A program made the position numbers and the translations under genes. A model generated the notes under the pieces. The model was not told the DNA's origin, did no database searches, and saw only the letters and a program-made list of their open reading frames with translations. Positions 44,165 through 52,752 of a DNA stretch of 64,000 bases are shown here, piece by piece. Position 1 is the stretch's first letter. Every line of letters starts with the position of its first letter. Origin of the DNA: Brevibacillus brevis (lineage in GTDB: Bacteria > Bacillota > Bacilli > Brevibacillales > Brevibacillaceae); contig NZ_CP030117.1 of the NCBI RefSeq assembly GCF_001039275.2, positions 2,294,001-2,358,000 on the forward strand. Reading direction: 5' to 3'.

Positions 44165-45355
44165 TTATAATTCACACAAGAAGGGGGCTCCATGGACAAC
44201 ACCTTGAATTGCATTTGGACTTTTCCCCGTTACCATCAGCACCATCTCATCCAGCATGCGGTTCATGGCAACCGGTGAATACTCGTACCACGGATTAGAA
44301 GGCAAGGGGTAGAGATAGCCATTTTGAACAGCGCGAAGTCCTCTCCAAAGCGAATGATGTTGTAGTGTCAGCCAGCTTAGGCGTGTCGACTCATCCAGAC
44401 AAACGAACAACAGGATTCGCTCCGGGTCTAAGCTCGCAAGCTGCTCGAGCGTGATGGGCTGATTGCAAGGCTCCGTTTCCTCTTCCACAAGAAAAAGCTG
44501 CAAATCATCGCACAGAAGCTCCTTCATTCCCTTGTTGTTGTAGAGATGGATACCATCCCGATAAAGTCGAATGATCGCAAATTTATCTTGCTTGAGCACG
44601 GACAAAAGCTCTGCGCGAGCGTCAGCAGCCTTCGCTTCATAAAAAGCGATCCAGGAGTCACCAGCAGCTTCTTTGCCCGTGTAACTGGCAACTTCACGTA
44701 ATTGCTCTCTCCAGTCAGAAGATTGGAGGGTCAAGACGTCTATGGCGTGTGCGGACAAGCGTTGCCTAGTAGTTTCGGGAAGTTCTCTGTGGCTAATGAC
44801 AACATCCGGTTTGGCAGCCAAAAGCATCATTTCCTGATCGCCATCGTTCCGTGTTGTTTCGACCGATTTTAGATGAACGGCAATTCGCTGCTGATACTGC
44901 TGATAATAGTAGGGGGTCCACTTCGCATCCAAAGGAGCAGCGACTGGTATAATCCCCAGTACCATTAGATGACCTAACAGGGAAGGGGAGTAAACGGCAA
45001 CTTTGCGTTCGGAAGCTCTTTCATACGCAGACGGGGATACACCCACTTCCTTCTTGAACTTCCGACTAAAGTAAAACTCATCGCTATACCCGATTGTTTT
45101 CGCAATATCCCGCAGCTTCATATCCGTCTCGCGTAACAATCGTTTGGCATGATTGATACGCAGACTCGTTACATAGTCCATGACACTTTGTCCGTAAGCC
45201 TTCCTGAACGAATCACCAAAATAGCTCGGACTCAAGTTCGCCATCGCTGCCAACGTAGTTACGTTTAATGGACGATCGAAGTTACAGATCATATATGAGC
45301 GAACCTCGTGGAGTGACATATGACGACTAGGCTCGTATTCTTCGTTATGCTTCAT
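44165..45355 (-). CDS. btr: AraC-family regulator with siderophore-binding domain, Btr-like
   Basis: Regulator of 396 aa. The AraC DNA-binding domain is N-terminal (about 10-120), with LNVTTLAAMANLSPSYFG and RDIAKTIGYSDEFYFSRKFK. A periplasmic-binding-like domain (about 125-390) resembles the adjacent iron-siderophore receptors. In B. subtilis Btr this domain binds Fe-bacillibactin directly and activates uptake genes. I use ATG 45355 with AAAGGTGGA upstream; a TTG at 45379 is less well placed. A near-perfect Fur box lies 39 bp upstream, so it is iron-repressed and siderophore-activated. Confidence 0.9.
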   Translation of the reverse strand: MKHNEEYEPSRHMSLHEVRSYMICNFDRPLNVTTLAAMANLSPSYFGDSFRKAYGQSVMDYVTSLRINHAKRLLRETDMKLRDIAKTIGYSDEFYFSRKFKKEVGVSPSAYERASERKVAVYSPSLLGHLMVLGIIPVAAPLDAKWTPYYYQQYQQRIAVHLKSVETTRNDGDQEMMLLAAKPDVVISHRELPETTRQRLSAHAIDVLTLQSSDWREQLREVASYTGKEAAGDSWIAFYEAKAADARAELLSVLKQDKFAIIRLYRDGIHLYNNKGMKELLCDDLQLFLVEEETEPCNQPITLEQLASLDPERILLFVCLDESTRLSWLTLQHHSLWRGLRAVQNGYLYPLPSNPWYEYSPVAMNRMLDEMVLMVTGKSPNAIQGVVHGAPFLCEL

Positions 45356-45393
45356 GAATCCATCCACCTTTTCAGGCAAGTGCTAATACTTTT

Positions 45394-45412
45394 GATAATG
45401 ATAATTATTATC
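45394..45412 (-). promoter_or_regulatory. Fur box before btr
   Basis: GATAATGATAATTATTATC matches the 19-bp Fur consensus with one difference. It is located just upstream of the btr start region. Confidence 0.9.
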
Positions 45413-45450
45413 TATGAATAATAACGAAAATGATAGTGGAAGAAAAATAA

Positions 45451-45487
45451 GGCGACCGCTTCTCAGTATCGTAAGGAAGCGATCGCC
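45451..45487 (-). terminator. Intrinsic terminator of the sulfurtransferase gene
   Basis: On the minus strand GGCGA-TCGCTTC pairs with GAAGCGG-TCGCC, each arm with a small bulge, followed by TTATTTTTC. Confidence 0.7.
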
Positions 45488-45505
45488 GACAGTCCAATTA
45501 TGGAA

Positions 45506-46333
45506 TTACTCTTCGCCGGTAGCTACCGGATTATCTGGATACGAGCTCCAATCACTCCAACTGCCCACATACAATTTCACATCTGTTCGACCAGCAGCAT
45601 GGAAAGCAAGTAAATTGGAGCAAGCCGTCACGCCTGAACCACAATAGACGATCAATTCTTTGTCAGCATAAGGGGCGAGAAGCTTTTGCAGCTCGTCTGC
45701 CGGAAGCATCGTCTGATCAGCAGTGAGGTTGTCCTTATAAAAGAAATTGTGCGCCCCGGGTATGTGACCTGCTTTTGCGTCGATCGGTTCGTTCTCGCCG
45801 CGGTAGCGTTCTGGTGCACGAGAATCGAGCAGTACAGTGTGCTCGCTGCGTTTTTTGACACCTTCCATGTCAACCAGCATGTCGTGGCGGACATGAGGGA
45901 CGAACTGACGAGCTTGTACAGTAGGTACTTCTGCTGTTACCTCATAGCCAGCCTTTTTCCAAGCAGCGTATCCACCGTTGAGTACAGCTACCCGATCGTG
46001 ACCAAGGTATCGCAGCAGCCACCATAGACGTCCTGCCATCGCCATTTCCTGATCATCGTAGGCGATGACAGTCGTGTTGGCATCGATTCCCGCATTTGAA
46101 AAATGGGCAGCCAGCAGATCCGTGTCTGGTAACGGATGACGCCCACCATGCTCGCTTTTGGAGCCAGAAAGGTCACGGTTCAGATGAAAGTAGAGGGCTT
46201 GCGGGATATGGTCCTTTGTGTATTCCTCTGCACCTGCTTCAGAAGCACTTAAAGCAAAACGACAATCGACGATCACCAAATTTTCATCGTTCAGATGATC
46301 CTTGAGCCATTGAGGTGTGACAAGTGCTTGCAT
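45506..46333 (-). CDS. Thiosulfate/3-mercaptopyruvate sulfurtransferase
   Basis: Two-domain rhodanese of 275 aa. The inactive N-terminal repeat starts VIVDCRFAL. The C-terminal repeat has the active Cys in YCGSGVTACSN; a CGSGVT loop is usual for mercaptopyruvate sulfurtransferases. The linker motif GGYAAWKKAGYEV is also present. It moves sulfur to cyanide, thiols or other acceptors in the cytosol. ATG 46333 follows TAGGGAGA. Single gene with its own terminator. Confidence 0.9.
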   Translation of the reverse strand: MQALVTPQWLKDHLNDENLVIVDCRFALSASEAGAEEYTKDHIPQALYFHLNRDLSGSKSEHGGRHPLPDTDLLAAHFSNAGIDANTTVIAYDDQEMAMAGRLWWLLRYLGHDRVAVLNGGYAAWKKAGYEVTAEVPTVQARQFVPHVRHDMLVDMEGVKKRSEHTVLLDSRAPERYRGENEPIDAKAGHIPGAHNFFYKDNLTADQTMLPADELQKLLAPYADKELIVYCGSGVTACSNLLAFHAAGRTDVKLYVGSWSDWSSYPDNPVATGEE

Positions 46334-46432
46334 CAATCTCCCTACTTTCTCTTTTTTTCTTCATCATAGCAGATGGCAATCTAATCAGGTACAATAATTA
46401 CGGTAAGGTGGTTAGGAGAGAGGAGCAGAGAG

Positions 46433-47032
46433 ATGAAGCGTTTCATCCGCTATTTTTTAGAAGGGTTATTGTTTGTCATTCCTTTGGCAGTGACGATTTA
46501 TATTTTGTACTGGATATTCACGACAGTAGATAACTGGTTCTATCTGCTGGTCAACAACTGGTTTAATCTCCAAATTCCAGGGCTTGGCTTCCTCTTGACG
46601 ATACTAGGCATCACGATTGTAGGTTTTCTGGCATCCAATGTGCTGACACGCGGAGTGCTTTCGCTCGTGTCCACCGTTTTCGAGAAAGTGCCGTTTATCA
46701 AACTCATTTATACGTCCATCAAGGATTTGATCGGAGCGTTTGTAGGGGAGAAGAAGAGCTTCGACAAGCCGGTGCTCGTGACGCTATCCAAGGATGGAAA
46801 TGCGAAGGCCATTGGGTTTATTACAAAGGAAAGCCTTGATTCTTTTGGTCTCACAGACCACGTAGCGGTCTATCTGCCACAGTCGTACAATTTTGCAGGA
46901 AATCTCTTGCTGTTTCCGAGTGATCAGGTACAACTGCTTGATACGGAAAGCTCAGAAGTCATGGCATTCCTGGTATCGGGTGGAGTATCCGGAGGGCCGC
47001 AAAACGTAAACAAAAAAAGCAGCGATGCGTAA
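46433..47032 (+). CDS. DUF502 family membrane protein
   Basis: Membrane protein of 199 aa with two hydrophobic hairpins (about residues 5-30 and 48-70) followed by a soluble domain. Family segments are EGLLFVIPLAVTIYILYWIF, PFIKLIYTSIKDLIGAF and NFAGNLLLFPSDQV. Function is unknown. GAGGAGCAGAG precedes ATG 46433. A hairpin follows at 47038. Confidence 0.85.
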   Translation: MKRFIRYFLEGLLFVIPLAVTIYILYWIFTTVDNWFYLLVNNWFNLQIPGLGFLLTILGITIVGFLASNVLTRGVLSLVSTVFEKVPFIKLIYTSIKDLIGAFVGEKKSFDKPVLVTLSKDGNAKAIGFITKESLDSFGLTDHVAVYLPQSYNFAGNLLLFPSDQVQLLDTESSEVMAFLVSGGVSGGPQNVNKKSSDA

Positions 47033-47037
47033 ATCAT

Positions 47038-47080
47038 ACAAACCTCCAACGCCACGAGTCTTGTGGTTTTGGAGGTTTGT
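47038..47080 (+). terminator. Terminator-like hairpin after the DUF502 gene
   Basis: ACAAACCTCCAA (47038-47049) pairs with TTGGAGGTTTGT (47069-47080), with CCAC/GTGG inside. The following T-run is weak. Confidence 0.65.
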
Positions 47081-47154
47081 TGCTTTCGTTTCTGTCCACC
47101 ACTGCTTGATTTGCATGTAATTACAATCTAACCTCGATTTTTCCACATAAAAAA

Positions 47155-47180
47155 AGACACTCAAACGGGTTTGAGTGTCT
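47155..47180 (-). terminator. Intrinsic terminator of the 80-aa gene
   Basis: AGACACTCAAAC and GTTTGAGTGTCT form a 12-bp stem with a 2-nt loop. On the minus strand a T7 run follows. Confidence 0.85.
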
Positions 47181-47196
47181 TCTCATTTTCATTACG

Positions 47197-47439
47197 TTAA
47201 CTGCTAAAAAATCCACTATGGCTGGAATATTTGCGACGATAGTGACGATGACCGTATGTTCGATGCCCCATCTTCCAAAAAGGGCGATATCGGTAATCGC
47301 TGCTGCTGTACTTGTGATAGCCACGTCCGGTCATTTTCCACAAGAACCGTGCGCCTTTCTTAAAGAGGACCGCCACAATGACAATCGCAACGATCAATAT
47401 AACGAAACCGATCCCCAAAATCGTGAGTAGGACTGACAT
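47197..47439 (-). CDS. Small membrane protein with basic His/Tyr-rich tail
   Basis: About 80 aa. One N-terminal hydrophobic helix (residues 2-27, LLTILGIGFVILIVAIVIVA) is followed by a Lys/Arg/His/Tyr-rich tail (YGHRHYRRKYSSHSGF). ATG 47439 is preferred over ATG 47445 since AAGGAG is then 9 nt away. It lies downstream of the DUF2621 gene on the same strand. Not recognised. Confidence 0.6.
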   Translation of the reverse strand: MSVLLTILGIGFVILIVAIVIVAVLFKKGARFLWKMTGRGYHKYSSSDYRYRPFWKMGHRTYGHRHYRRKYSSHSGFFSS

Positions 47440-47504
47440 CCACATCGTCTCCTTGCCAAAAAGGTCTTACCCTTTTTTACGGATGACTCCACGGGAAGTT
47501 TCAC

Positions 47505-47948
47505 TTATCCCTCGGCATTTAAATATTTCTCATAGGGCGTGTAATCGATTTCTTTGGATTTCAGGTGGGCAATGAGCCATTTATGGTCACGCTTGGGGGT
47601 AGCTACGATGTACCCCTTTACAATCAAATCTGTCGTAATGGTAGTTGCTTTCTCTTCCAGCGCGATCTGCCCTATTTTCGCTGCAATGGAACGTCTCGCA
47701 ACATCACGAAACAACTGTGGCACAGGATCAACCAATTCATTGAGCAAGGTCAGACCCTCATCTGTCCAGAGTGCACGTGTCTGATCAATGAAATGATCTT
47801 GCCAATCCAAGTCAGATTTTCCGTCTTGCTTGGGCATGGACTTGAGAAATTTGCGGAACATGAAATACCCGCCAATCGCCATAAGACTTACGAGAACAAT
47901 GGTCCAACCAACGATAAACAGGGAAAACCCTGTAGACATTTCACCCAT
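47505..47948 (-). CDS. DUF2621-like protein with N-terminal membrane anchor
   Basis: Protein of 147 aa. One hydrophobic helix (residues 8-30) is followed by a soluble domain with LDWQDHFIDQTRALWTDEGL and ARRSIAAKIGQIALEEKAT, then KRDHKWLIAHLKSKEIDY. This resembles the DUF2621 family found in spore-forming Bacillales; a sporulation role is only suggested by that distribution. GAGGTG precedes ATG 47948. Confidence 0.65.
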   Translation of the reverse strand: MGEMSTGFSLFIVGWTIVLVSLMAIGGYFMFRKFLKSMPKQDGKSDLDWQDHFIDQTRALWTDEGLTLLNELVDPVPQLFRDVARRSIAAKIGQIALEEKATTITTDLIVKGYIVATPKRDHKWLIAHLKSKEIDYTPYEKYLNAEG

Positions 47949-48115
47949 ACCTTGTACACCTCATTACCAATATCCATTCATTTGTAAAAATTGTACCTTA
48001 TTTTGGTTCGAGCAACAAACTTTTTGTGTGTTTACCCATCCTTGGGGTTTGCTCTTCCCAAGAACACATACAATTTAGTATGATTAGAATTAATCTTTAT
48101 TGGGAGTTGACGCTC

Positions 48116-48490
48116 ATGTTCAAGCTTGGACAACGCGTCGTCATTGTTGCCGACTCCTTCGAGCAAGGTTTGCCTTTGGGTGAATATGGATACCTGATTG
48201 CTCGTGACCGCAATCCGGACAGCGCATTTTCCTGGGTTTTACGCATTCCGAAAATTGATAAGCATATCGCCGTTGTAGAAGAGGATATCGTCTTGGAGGA
48301 GCAATTGCTGGAGGAAGAAGCAAATCGCATCTCGCATGAGGCTTTGCTTGATTTTGCATTGGCGACAAGGAACGAAGCACTGTTTCGACAACTGATGGGC
48401 ATGGAAGATGCAGAAGAGGCAAATGACGAACCCGCGAAGGAATCAATGGAGGAATTTATCCGTAAAGTAAATATCAAAGCATGGATCTAA
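48116..48490 (+). CDS. Uncharacterised acidic protein, 124 aa
   Basis: Soluble protein starting MFKLGQRVVIVADSFEQGL. The SH3-like N-terminal strand pattern is followed by a Glu-rich helical tail (EEQLLEEEANRISHEALLDF). TGGGAG precedes ATG 48116. It is co-directional with the TPR gene 54 nt downstream. Not recognised. Confidence 0.6.
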   Translation: MFKLGQRVVIVADSFEQGLPLGEYGYLIARDRNPDSAFSWVLRIPKIDKHIAVVEEDIVLEEQLLEEEANRISHEALLDFALATRNEALFRQLMGMEDAEEANDEPAKESMEEFIRKVNIKAWI

Positions 48491-48544
48491 TTGGCGGTAC
48501 AAGCATTTGAAACTTTTGTGAGGAAATGAAAGCGAGGCTGTTTC

Positions 48545-49504
48545 ATGTCTGAATTTGTGACGTTTACCAATGAGTTCGGTCAAACCATCGATATGTCCCG
48601 AGAGGATTACCAGAAAAAAATCATTCCGCAAAATCTGGATAAGTACTGGGATGAAAAAGATAAGCTTCGCGATTTTGCGATGGAGTTGGTGAAGGGTCAA
48701 TTTCATGAGCAAGCCGCTGTCGCTGCCGACAGGCTTCTCGAATTATACGGTCCAATCGAGTCTGCTCTCATTTTCCGTGCAGTCGTTCATATGCAGGCGA
48801 GAGAATTTGAAAGCGCTAAAAAAATTCTGACAGATTGTCTGGAACGATTCCCTTCCTCGGGTACGGCTTGCACCAATTTGGCAAAAATCTTCGCGTTTGA
48901 GGGAGATGAGCCAAAAGCGTTCGAGACCCTACATACAGGTCTGCACAAAGACCCTAATCAAGAAAATGGCTTGAACATGTTTGTTGAGAGCTTCTTGCAA
49001 AGAGGGAAGAAGGATGAGCTGAAAGCGCAGCTTGAGGCGCTAGCAAGTAAAGAAGGCGCTTGGAGACCACAATTGCAGTTGGCACGTGTTGCGTTGAATG
49101 AGGAGGATCTCCTGAATGCAATGAAATGGTACACGGTTGCGATTGAAGGAGCGAAAGATCGCTTTGAGGTTGTCATGACTGTAACAGGTGAATTGGGACA
49201 AGCGGGATATGTCTATCAGTTGATTCAGATTTGTGAAAAGTTCTGGACGCCACATTTCCCCTATCCGTATGCAGGCTTCAACTATGCCAACGCTCTGCTG
49301 GCGACCGATCAAATGGAAAAGGCAATCGTCATTCTGCGAAACATGCAAGAGCATTTACCAGATAACTACAAGCCTATGGTCGATCACTTCCTGAATCGAG
49401 TACCTGGAGCCCTCGAAGTGGAAGCAGCGGCCCAACAGAAAGTCGTCGAGAGCCAAATGGACGATTCGACGGCGAAGAAGAGCAAGTGGAAGTTTTGGAA
49501 GTAA
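48545..49504 (+). CDS. Tetratricopeptide repeat protein
   Basis: Soluble protein of 319 aa made mostly of helical TPR-like repeats, for example around ALIFRAVVHMQAREFESAKK, AKIFAFEGDEPKAFETLHTG and NALLATDQMEKAIVILRNMQ. It ends in a basic tail (KKSKWKFWK). TPR proteins act as protein-binding scaffolds; no partner is evident. GCGAGG lies 7 nt before ATG 48545. A terminator follows. Confidence 0.8.
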   Translation: MSEFVTFTNEFGQTIDMSREDYQKKIIPQNLDKYWDEKDKLRDFAMELVKGQFHEQAAVAADRLLELYGPIESALIFRAVVHMQAREFESAKKILTDCLERFPSSGTACTNLAKIFAFEGDEPKAFETLHTGLHKDPNQENGLNMFVESFLQRGKKDELKAQLEALASKEGAWRPQLQLARVALNEEDLLNAMKWYTVAIEGAKDRFEVVMTVTGELGQAGYVYQLIQICEKFWTPHFPYPYAGFNYANALLATDQMEKAIVILRNMQEHLPDNYKPMVDHFLNRVPGALEVEAAAQQKVVESQMDDSTAKKSKWKFWK

Positions 49505-49518
49505 ATCGATAGATGTAG

Positions 49519-49547
49519 CGCCCGGCAATTCACTGTCGGGCGTTTTT
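49519..49547 (+). terminator. Intrinsic terminator of the TPR gene
   Basis: CGCCCGGCA and TGTCGGGCG form a stem with one G-T pair, followed by T5. Confidence 0.85.
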
Positions 49548-49569
49548 CTGTAAAAAGGAGGACTGTGCG

Positions 49570-49956
49570 ATGCTGCATCACGTGGAAGTGTATGTCTCTA
49601 ATCTGGCACGCTCCAAAGATTTTTGGGGCTGGTTGTTGGAAGGAGAGCTGGGCTATACGCGCTATCAAGAATGGGCGAGCGGGGTAAGCTGGAAACAGAA
49701 CGGTACCTATCTGGTTTTTGTCCAGGCAGAAGAGCGATTCCTCGACATTCCGTATCATCGTTGTCGAGTCGGTTTGAATCATCTGGCATTTTACGCACGG
49801 GATCGAGAACATGTGGAAAAGCTGCGGGAGGAAGCTGCTCGTCGCGGTATCTCTTTGCTCTATCAGGATCGGCATCCGCATGCTGGAGGCGAGGGACATT
49901 ATGCTTTGTTTTTCGAGGACCCAGATAGAATGAAGGTCGAGATCGTCGCTCCCTAA
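49570..49956 (+). CDS. VOC (glyoxalase/bleomycin resistance) family protein
   Basis: Small metal-dependent fold of 128 aa made of two beta-alpha-beta-beta-beta units: MLHHVEVYVSNLARSKDFWG and GLNHLAFYARDREHVEKL. Typical metal-ligand positions are His in the first strand, His in LNHLAF and Glu in DRMKVEIVAP. The substrate is unknown. AAAGGAGG precedes the ATG. Confidence 0.85.
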   Translation: MLHHVEVYVSNLARSKDFWGWLLEGELGYTRYQEWASGVSWKQNGTYLVFVQAEERFLDIPYHRCRVGLNHLAFYARDREHVEKLREEAARRGISLLYQDRHPHAGGEGHYALFFEDPDRMKVEIVAP

Positions 49957-49981
49957 CCCCGACAGAACATATTGGTCCATG

Positions 49982-50027
49982 AAAAAACGGTGCAATCATC
50001 CCCGGTAGATGGTTGGCACCGTTTTTT
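49982..50027. terminator. Bidirectional terminator between the VOC gene and the SsuC-like permease gene
   Basis: AAAAAACGGTGC (49982-49993) pairs with GCACCGTTTTTT (50016-50027), with an inner ATC/GAT extension. Confidence 0.88.
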
Positions 50028-50036
50028 AGAAGCCAT

Positions 50037-50843
50037 CTATTTGAACTGGCTGGTGAGCCGCCGCTCTATATAGGCTACACCTTGATACATCAGGGTAGCG
50101 ATGACCGCGATAATGGCTAAGCTCATCATGACCAGGGTGAAATTAAATACTTGGAACCCGTATATGATCAAATACCCCAAGCCTTGCTGGGATACGAGAA
50201 ACTCTCCGACGATGACGCCTACCCACGAAAGTCCGACATTCACCTTCAGCGTTGCGAGAAGGGTTGGGATGGTAGCTGGCAAAATGACGAGCGTGAAGAT
50301 TTGCCGTTTGCTCCCGCCGAGTGTTTGCACAACTTTGACGTAGTTTTGATTGACTTCCTTGAAGCTGGTATAGACGTTGATCGTGGTGATGATGATCGAG
50401 ATCGCGCACCCCATCGCTATGACGGAGAGCAAACCTGGACCAAATCCGACGATGAAAACCGGACCGAGCGCTACTTTTGGCATACTGTTGGCAATCACGA
50501 GATAAGGCTCCAGTACGCGGGAGAGAAAAGGGGACCACCAAATGATCGTTGCCATGACGGTTCCCAGAATCGTTCCTAAGAGAAAGCCGATGATCGTTTC
50601 CCATACGGTCAAACCGACATGCGGGAGAAGACTGCCATCTTGCAGCTGCAACCAAAATTGAGCCCAAATCTTGGAGGGATAGCTGAAGATGAGCGCATTA
50701 ATGGTATTGGTTCGAGCCAATAGCTCCCATAAGCCGAGAAAAACGAGAAAGAGGAACAGTTGGGTGGCAAAGACGGAATAGCTCATACGCTTTTCTAGCT
50801 GTAAGTAGCGACGATGGACGGATTCAATTTCCTTTGGCTGCAT
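50037..50843 (-). CDS. ABC transporter permease, SsuC/YtlD-like
   Basis: Membrane subunit of 268 aa with about six helices and the nitrate/sulfonate/taurine permease pattern: SYPSKIWAQFWLQLQDGSLL, GLTVWETIIGFLLGTILGT, and an EAA-like loop near VKVVQTLGGSKRQIFTLVIL. It overlaps the ATPase gene by 20 nt and is last in the operon. The ligand may be a sulfonate, a pyrimidine thiamin precursor or another compound of this group. Confidence 0.88.
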   Translation of the reverse strand: MQPKEIESVHRRYLQLEKRMSYSVFATQLFLFLVFLGLWELLARTNTINALIFSYPSKIWAQFWLQLQDGSLLPHVGLTVWETIIGFLLGTILGTVMATIIWWSPFLSRVLEPYLVIANSMPKVALGPVFIVGFGPGLLSVIAMGCAISIIITTINVYTSFKEVNQNYVKVVQTLGGSKRQIFTLVILPATIPTLLATLKVNVGLSWVGVIVGEFLVSQQGLGYLIIYGFQVFNFTLVMMSLAIIAVIATLMYQGVAYIERRLTSQFK

Positions 50844-51627
50844 CAGACACTACCTCCATCTCTTTCCACACGCGATGGAACAAGTCTTGGAATCCATCAT
50901 GATTTCTGGCGTCGAATGGCAGAGCATCCCGGATCGGGGTGGGTACGATAATCTCGTTGTTGATGCGTCCCGGGTTGCGTGAAAAGATATAGACGCGATC
51001 GCCCATCGCGATCGATTCGGAGAGATCATGTGTCACAAGGACTGCCGTTTTTTTATGCCGACGCAGCGTTGAAAAGATCAAGTCTTCGAGCTTGAGTTTG
51101 GTTTGGTAGTCCAAAGCCGAAAATGGTTCGTCAAGCAACAGCACATCAGGTTGACAGGCGAGTGTTCGGACGAGTGCAACCCGTTGCCGCATGCCGCCGG
51201 ACAGTTGCAGGGGAGAGGATTTGCGCACATCAGACAGTTCCATTTCATCCAGTAGATGCAGCGCGTACTCCTCTGTTTCCTTGGAGCGGATGCCTTGGAT
51301 ATCGAGTCCGAGAAACACGTTATCTTCGATGGAGCGCCAATTGAACAAATAATCTTGCTGAAGCATGTAGCCAACTTGCCTTGACGTTCCGTTGACTTCT
51401 CTTCCGTCGATCCACACCTTGCCTGCTGTCGGCTTCTCAAGCCCTGCAATGAGTGAGAGCAGCGTCGTCTTTCCACAACCGCTGGGACCAACCAGACAAA
51501 TGAATTCGCCTTCCTCCACGCGCAGGTTAATGTCTTGGACCGCCATGAACGCCCTGGTCGTGGATAAATAAAGATGGGTCACGTGGCCGAGTTCTATTTT
51601 TGCCGGCGTAGAAGAAATCTGCTTCAT
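50824..51627 (-). CDS. ABC transporter ATP-binding protein, SsuB/YtlC-like
   Basis: ATPase of 267 aa. Walker A GPSGCGKT, a Q-loop region in GYMLQQDYLFNWRS, signature LSGGMRQR, Walker B VLLLDEP and the switch His in LVTHDLSES are all visible. It belongs to the nitrate/sulfonate importer group (TauB/SsuB). It starts 6 nt after the binding protein gene stop and overlaps the permease gene. Confidence 0.9.
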   Translation of the reverse strand: MKQISSTPAKIELGHVTHLYLSTTRAFMAVQDINLRVEEGEFICLVGPSGCGKTTLLSLIAGLEKPTAGKVWIDGREVNGTSRQVGYMLQQDYLFNWRSIEDNVFLGLDIQGIRSKETEEYALHLLDEMELSDVRKSSPLQLSGGMRQRVALVRTLACQPDVLLLDEPFSALDYQTKLKLEDLIFSTLRRHKKTAVLVTHDLSESIAMGDRVYIFSRNPGRINNEIIVPTPIRDALPFDARNHDGFQDLFHRVWKEMEVVSDAAKGN

Positions 51628-51633
51628 GACGGC

Positions 51634-52626
51634 CTATTTCCCTTCCTTGGATTGGGTAGCAAAAGTGGTGTTGACCAGCTTGTTGTAATCAGCACGTTGC
51701 TTTAATTCACCAGCGGAATCCATAATATCTTGTAGCTGGTTCCATTCCTTTTCGTCCAGTATGGGATCTGTCGCATAGGAGCCCTGTTCCAGGTAACGCT
51801 GTACAGCGGTCTCCAGAATCTTTGGATCGATTTGCTCGAAGTACTTGCCAATCACATCAGCCGTTTCTTTTGCACTGTGGCTGGCAACCCACTGTTGCCC
51901 TTTGTAGACCGCATTGGTAAACTTTTGGATAGCTGCTGCGTTGCTGTCGATATAGCTTTGTTTTGTCATGAAGACGGTATAAGGAACGGTTCCGCTCTCT
52001 TTGCCAAAAGAGGCGACGACATGGCCGATTCCTTCCTGTTCAAAGCGGGAGGCTTCCGGTTCAAAGAGCTGTACATACGCTCCGGTACCCGATGCGAAGG
52101 AAGACGCAATATTTTTGAATTCGATATTCTGAATGAGTTCCAGGTCGCCTTGCGGATTGATATGGTGCTTTTTGAGTACATACTCTCCGACCATTTGCGG
52201 CATGCCGCCTTTACGTTGACCCAAGAAGACACTGCCCTTTAGCTTGTCGAAAGTAAAGTCATCCATTTTGGTGCGGGAGACGAGGAAGGTACCGTCCGTC
52301 TGCGTGAGCTGCGCGAAGTTGACAACTGGATCGGCAGCTCCTTGCTGAGAGACGTAGATGCTGGTCTCGGAGCCGACAAGCGCTACCTCGATGCCGCCAG
52401 ATAAGAGGGCCGACATCACTTTATCTCCGCCGGGTATGGTTGAGAGCTCCACTTCCAGACCCTCTTCCTTGAAAAATCCTTTTTCAAGTGCGACATATTG
52501 CGGGGCGTAAAACAAGGAACGAGTTACTTCACCAATTCTTATTTTTTCGGGAGTGCTGGAGCAGCCAGTCAAGACGGCTGTCATAACGAGAAAAGCGGCC
52601 AGCCCCAGCGCCAAAAATCGTTTCAT
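51634..52626 (-). CDS. NMT1/SsuA-like ABC transporter substrate-binding lipoprotein
   Basis: Extracellular binding protein of 330 aa. The signal peptide ends with lipobox VLTGC near residue 21. The fold is of the THI5/NMT1-SsuA class (IRIGEVTRSLFYAPQYVALE, KGFFKEEGLEVELSTIPGGD, LLSGGIEVALVG). ATG 52626 has AAGGAGGGA about 9 nt upstream. First gene of a three-gene importer, divergent from rnz. It resembles B. subtilis YtlA; the ligand is not predictable. Confidence 0.88.
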   Translation of the reverse strand: MKRFLALGLAAFLVMTAVLTGCSSTPEKIRIGEVTRSLFYAPQYVALEKGFFKEEGLEVELSTIPGGDKVMSALLSGGIEVALVGSETSIYVSQQGAADPVVNFAQLTQTDGTFLVSRTKMDDFTFDKLKGSVFLGQRKGGMPQMVGEYVLKKHHINPQGDLELIQNIEFKNIASSFASGTGAYVQLFEPEASRFEQEGIGHVVASFGKESGTVPYTVFMTKQSYIDSNAAAIQKFTNAVYKGQQWVASHSAKETADVIGKYFEQIDPKILETAVQRYLEQGSYATDPILDEKEWNQLQDIMDSAGELKQRADYNKLVNTTFATQSKEGK

Positions 52627-52752
52627 GATTAGGAGTCCCTCCTTGCTAGGCTTTGTATGTTGTAGGCTATGCGCCCAGACAAAAAAGGGTGAATGCCTAG
52701 AGATAGAGACAGGCACATGATGAGGGAAGGCCACAAAGGAGATGGACATAGC

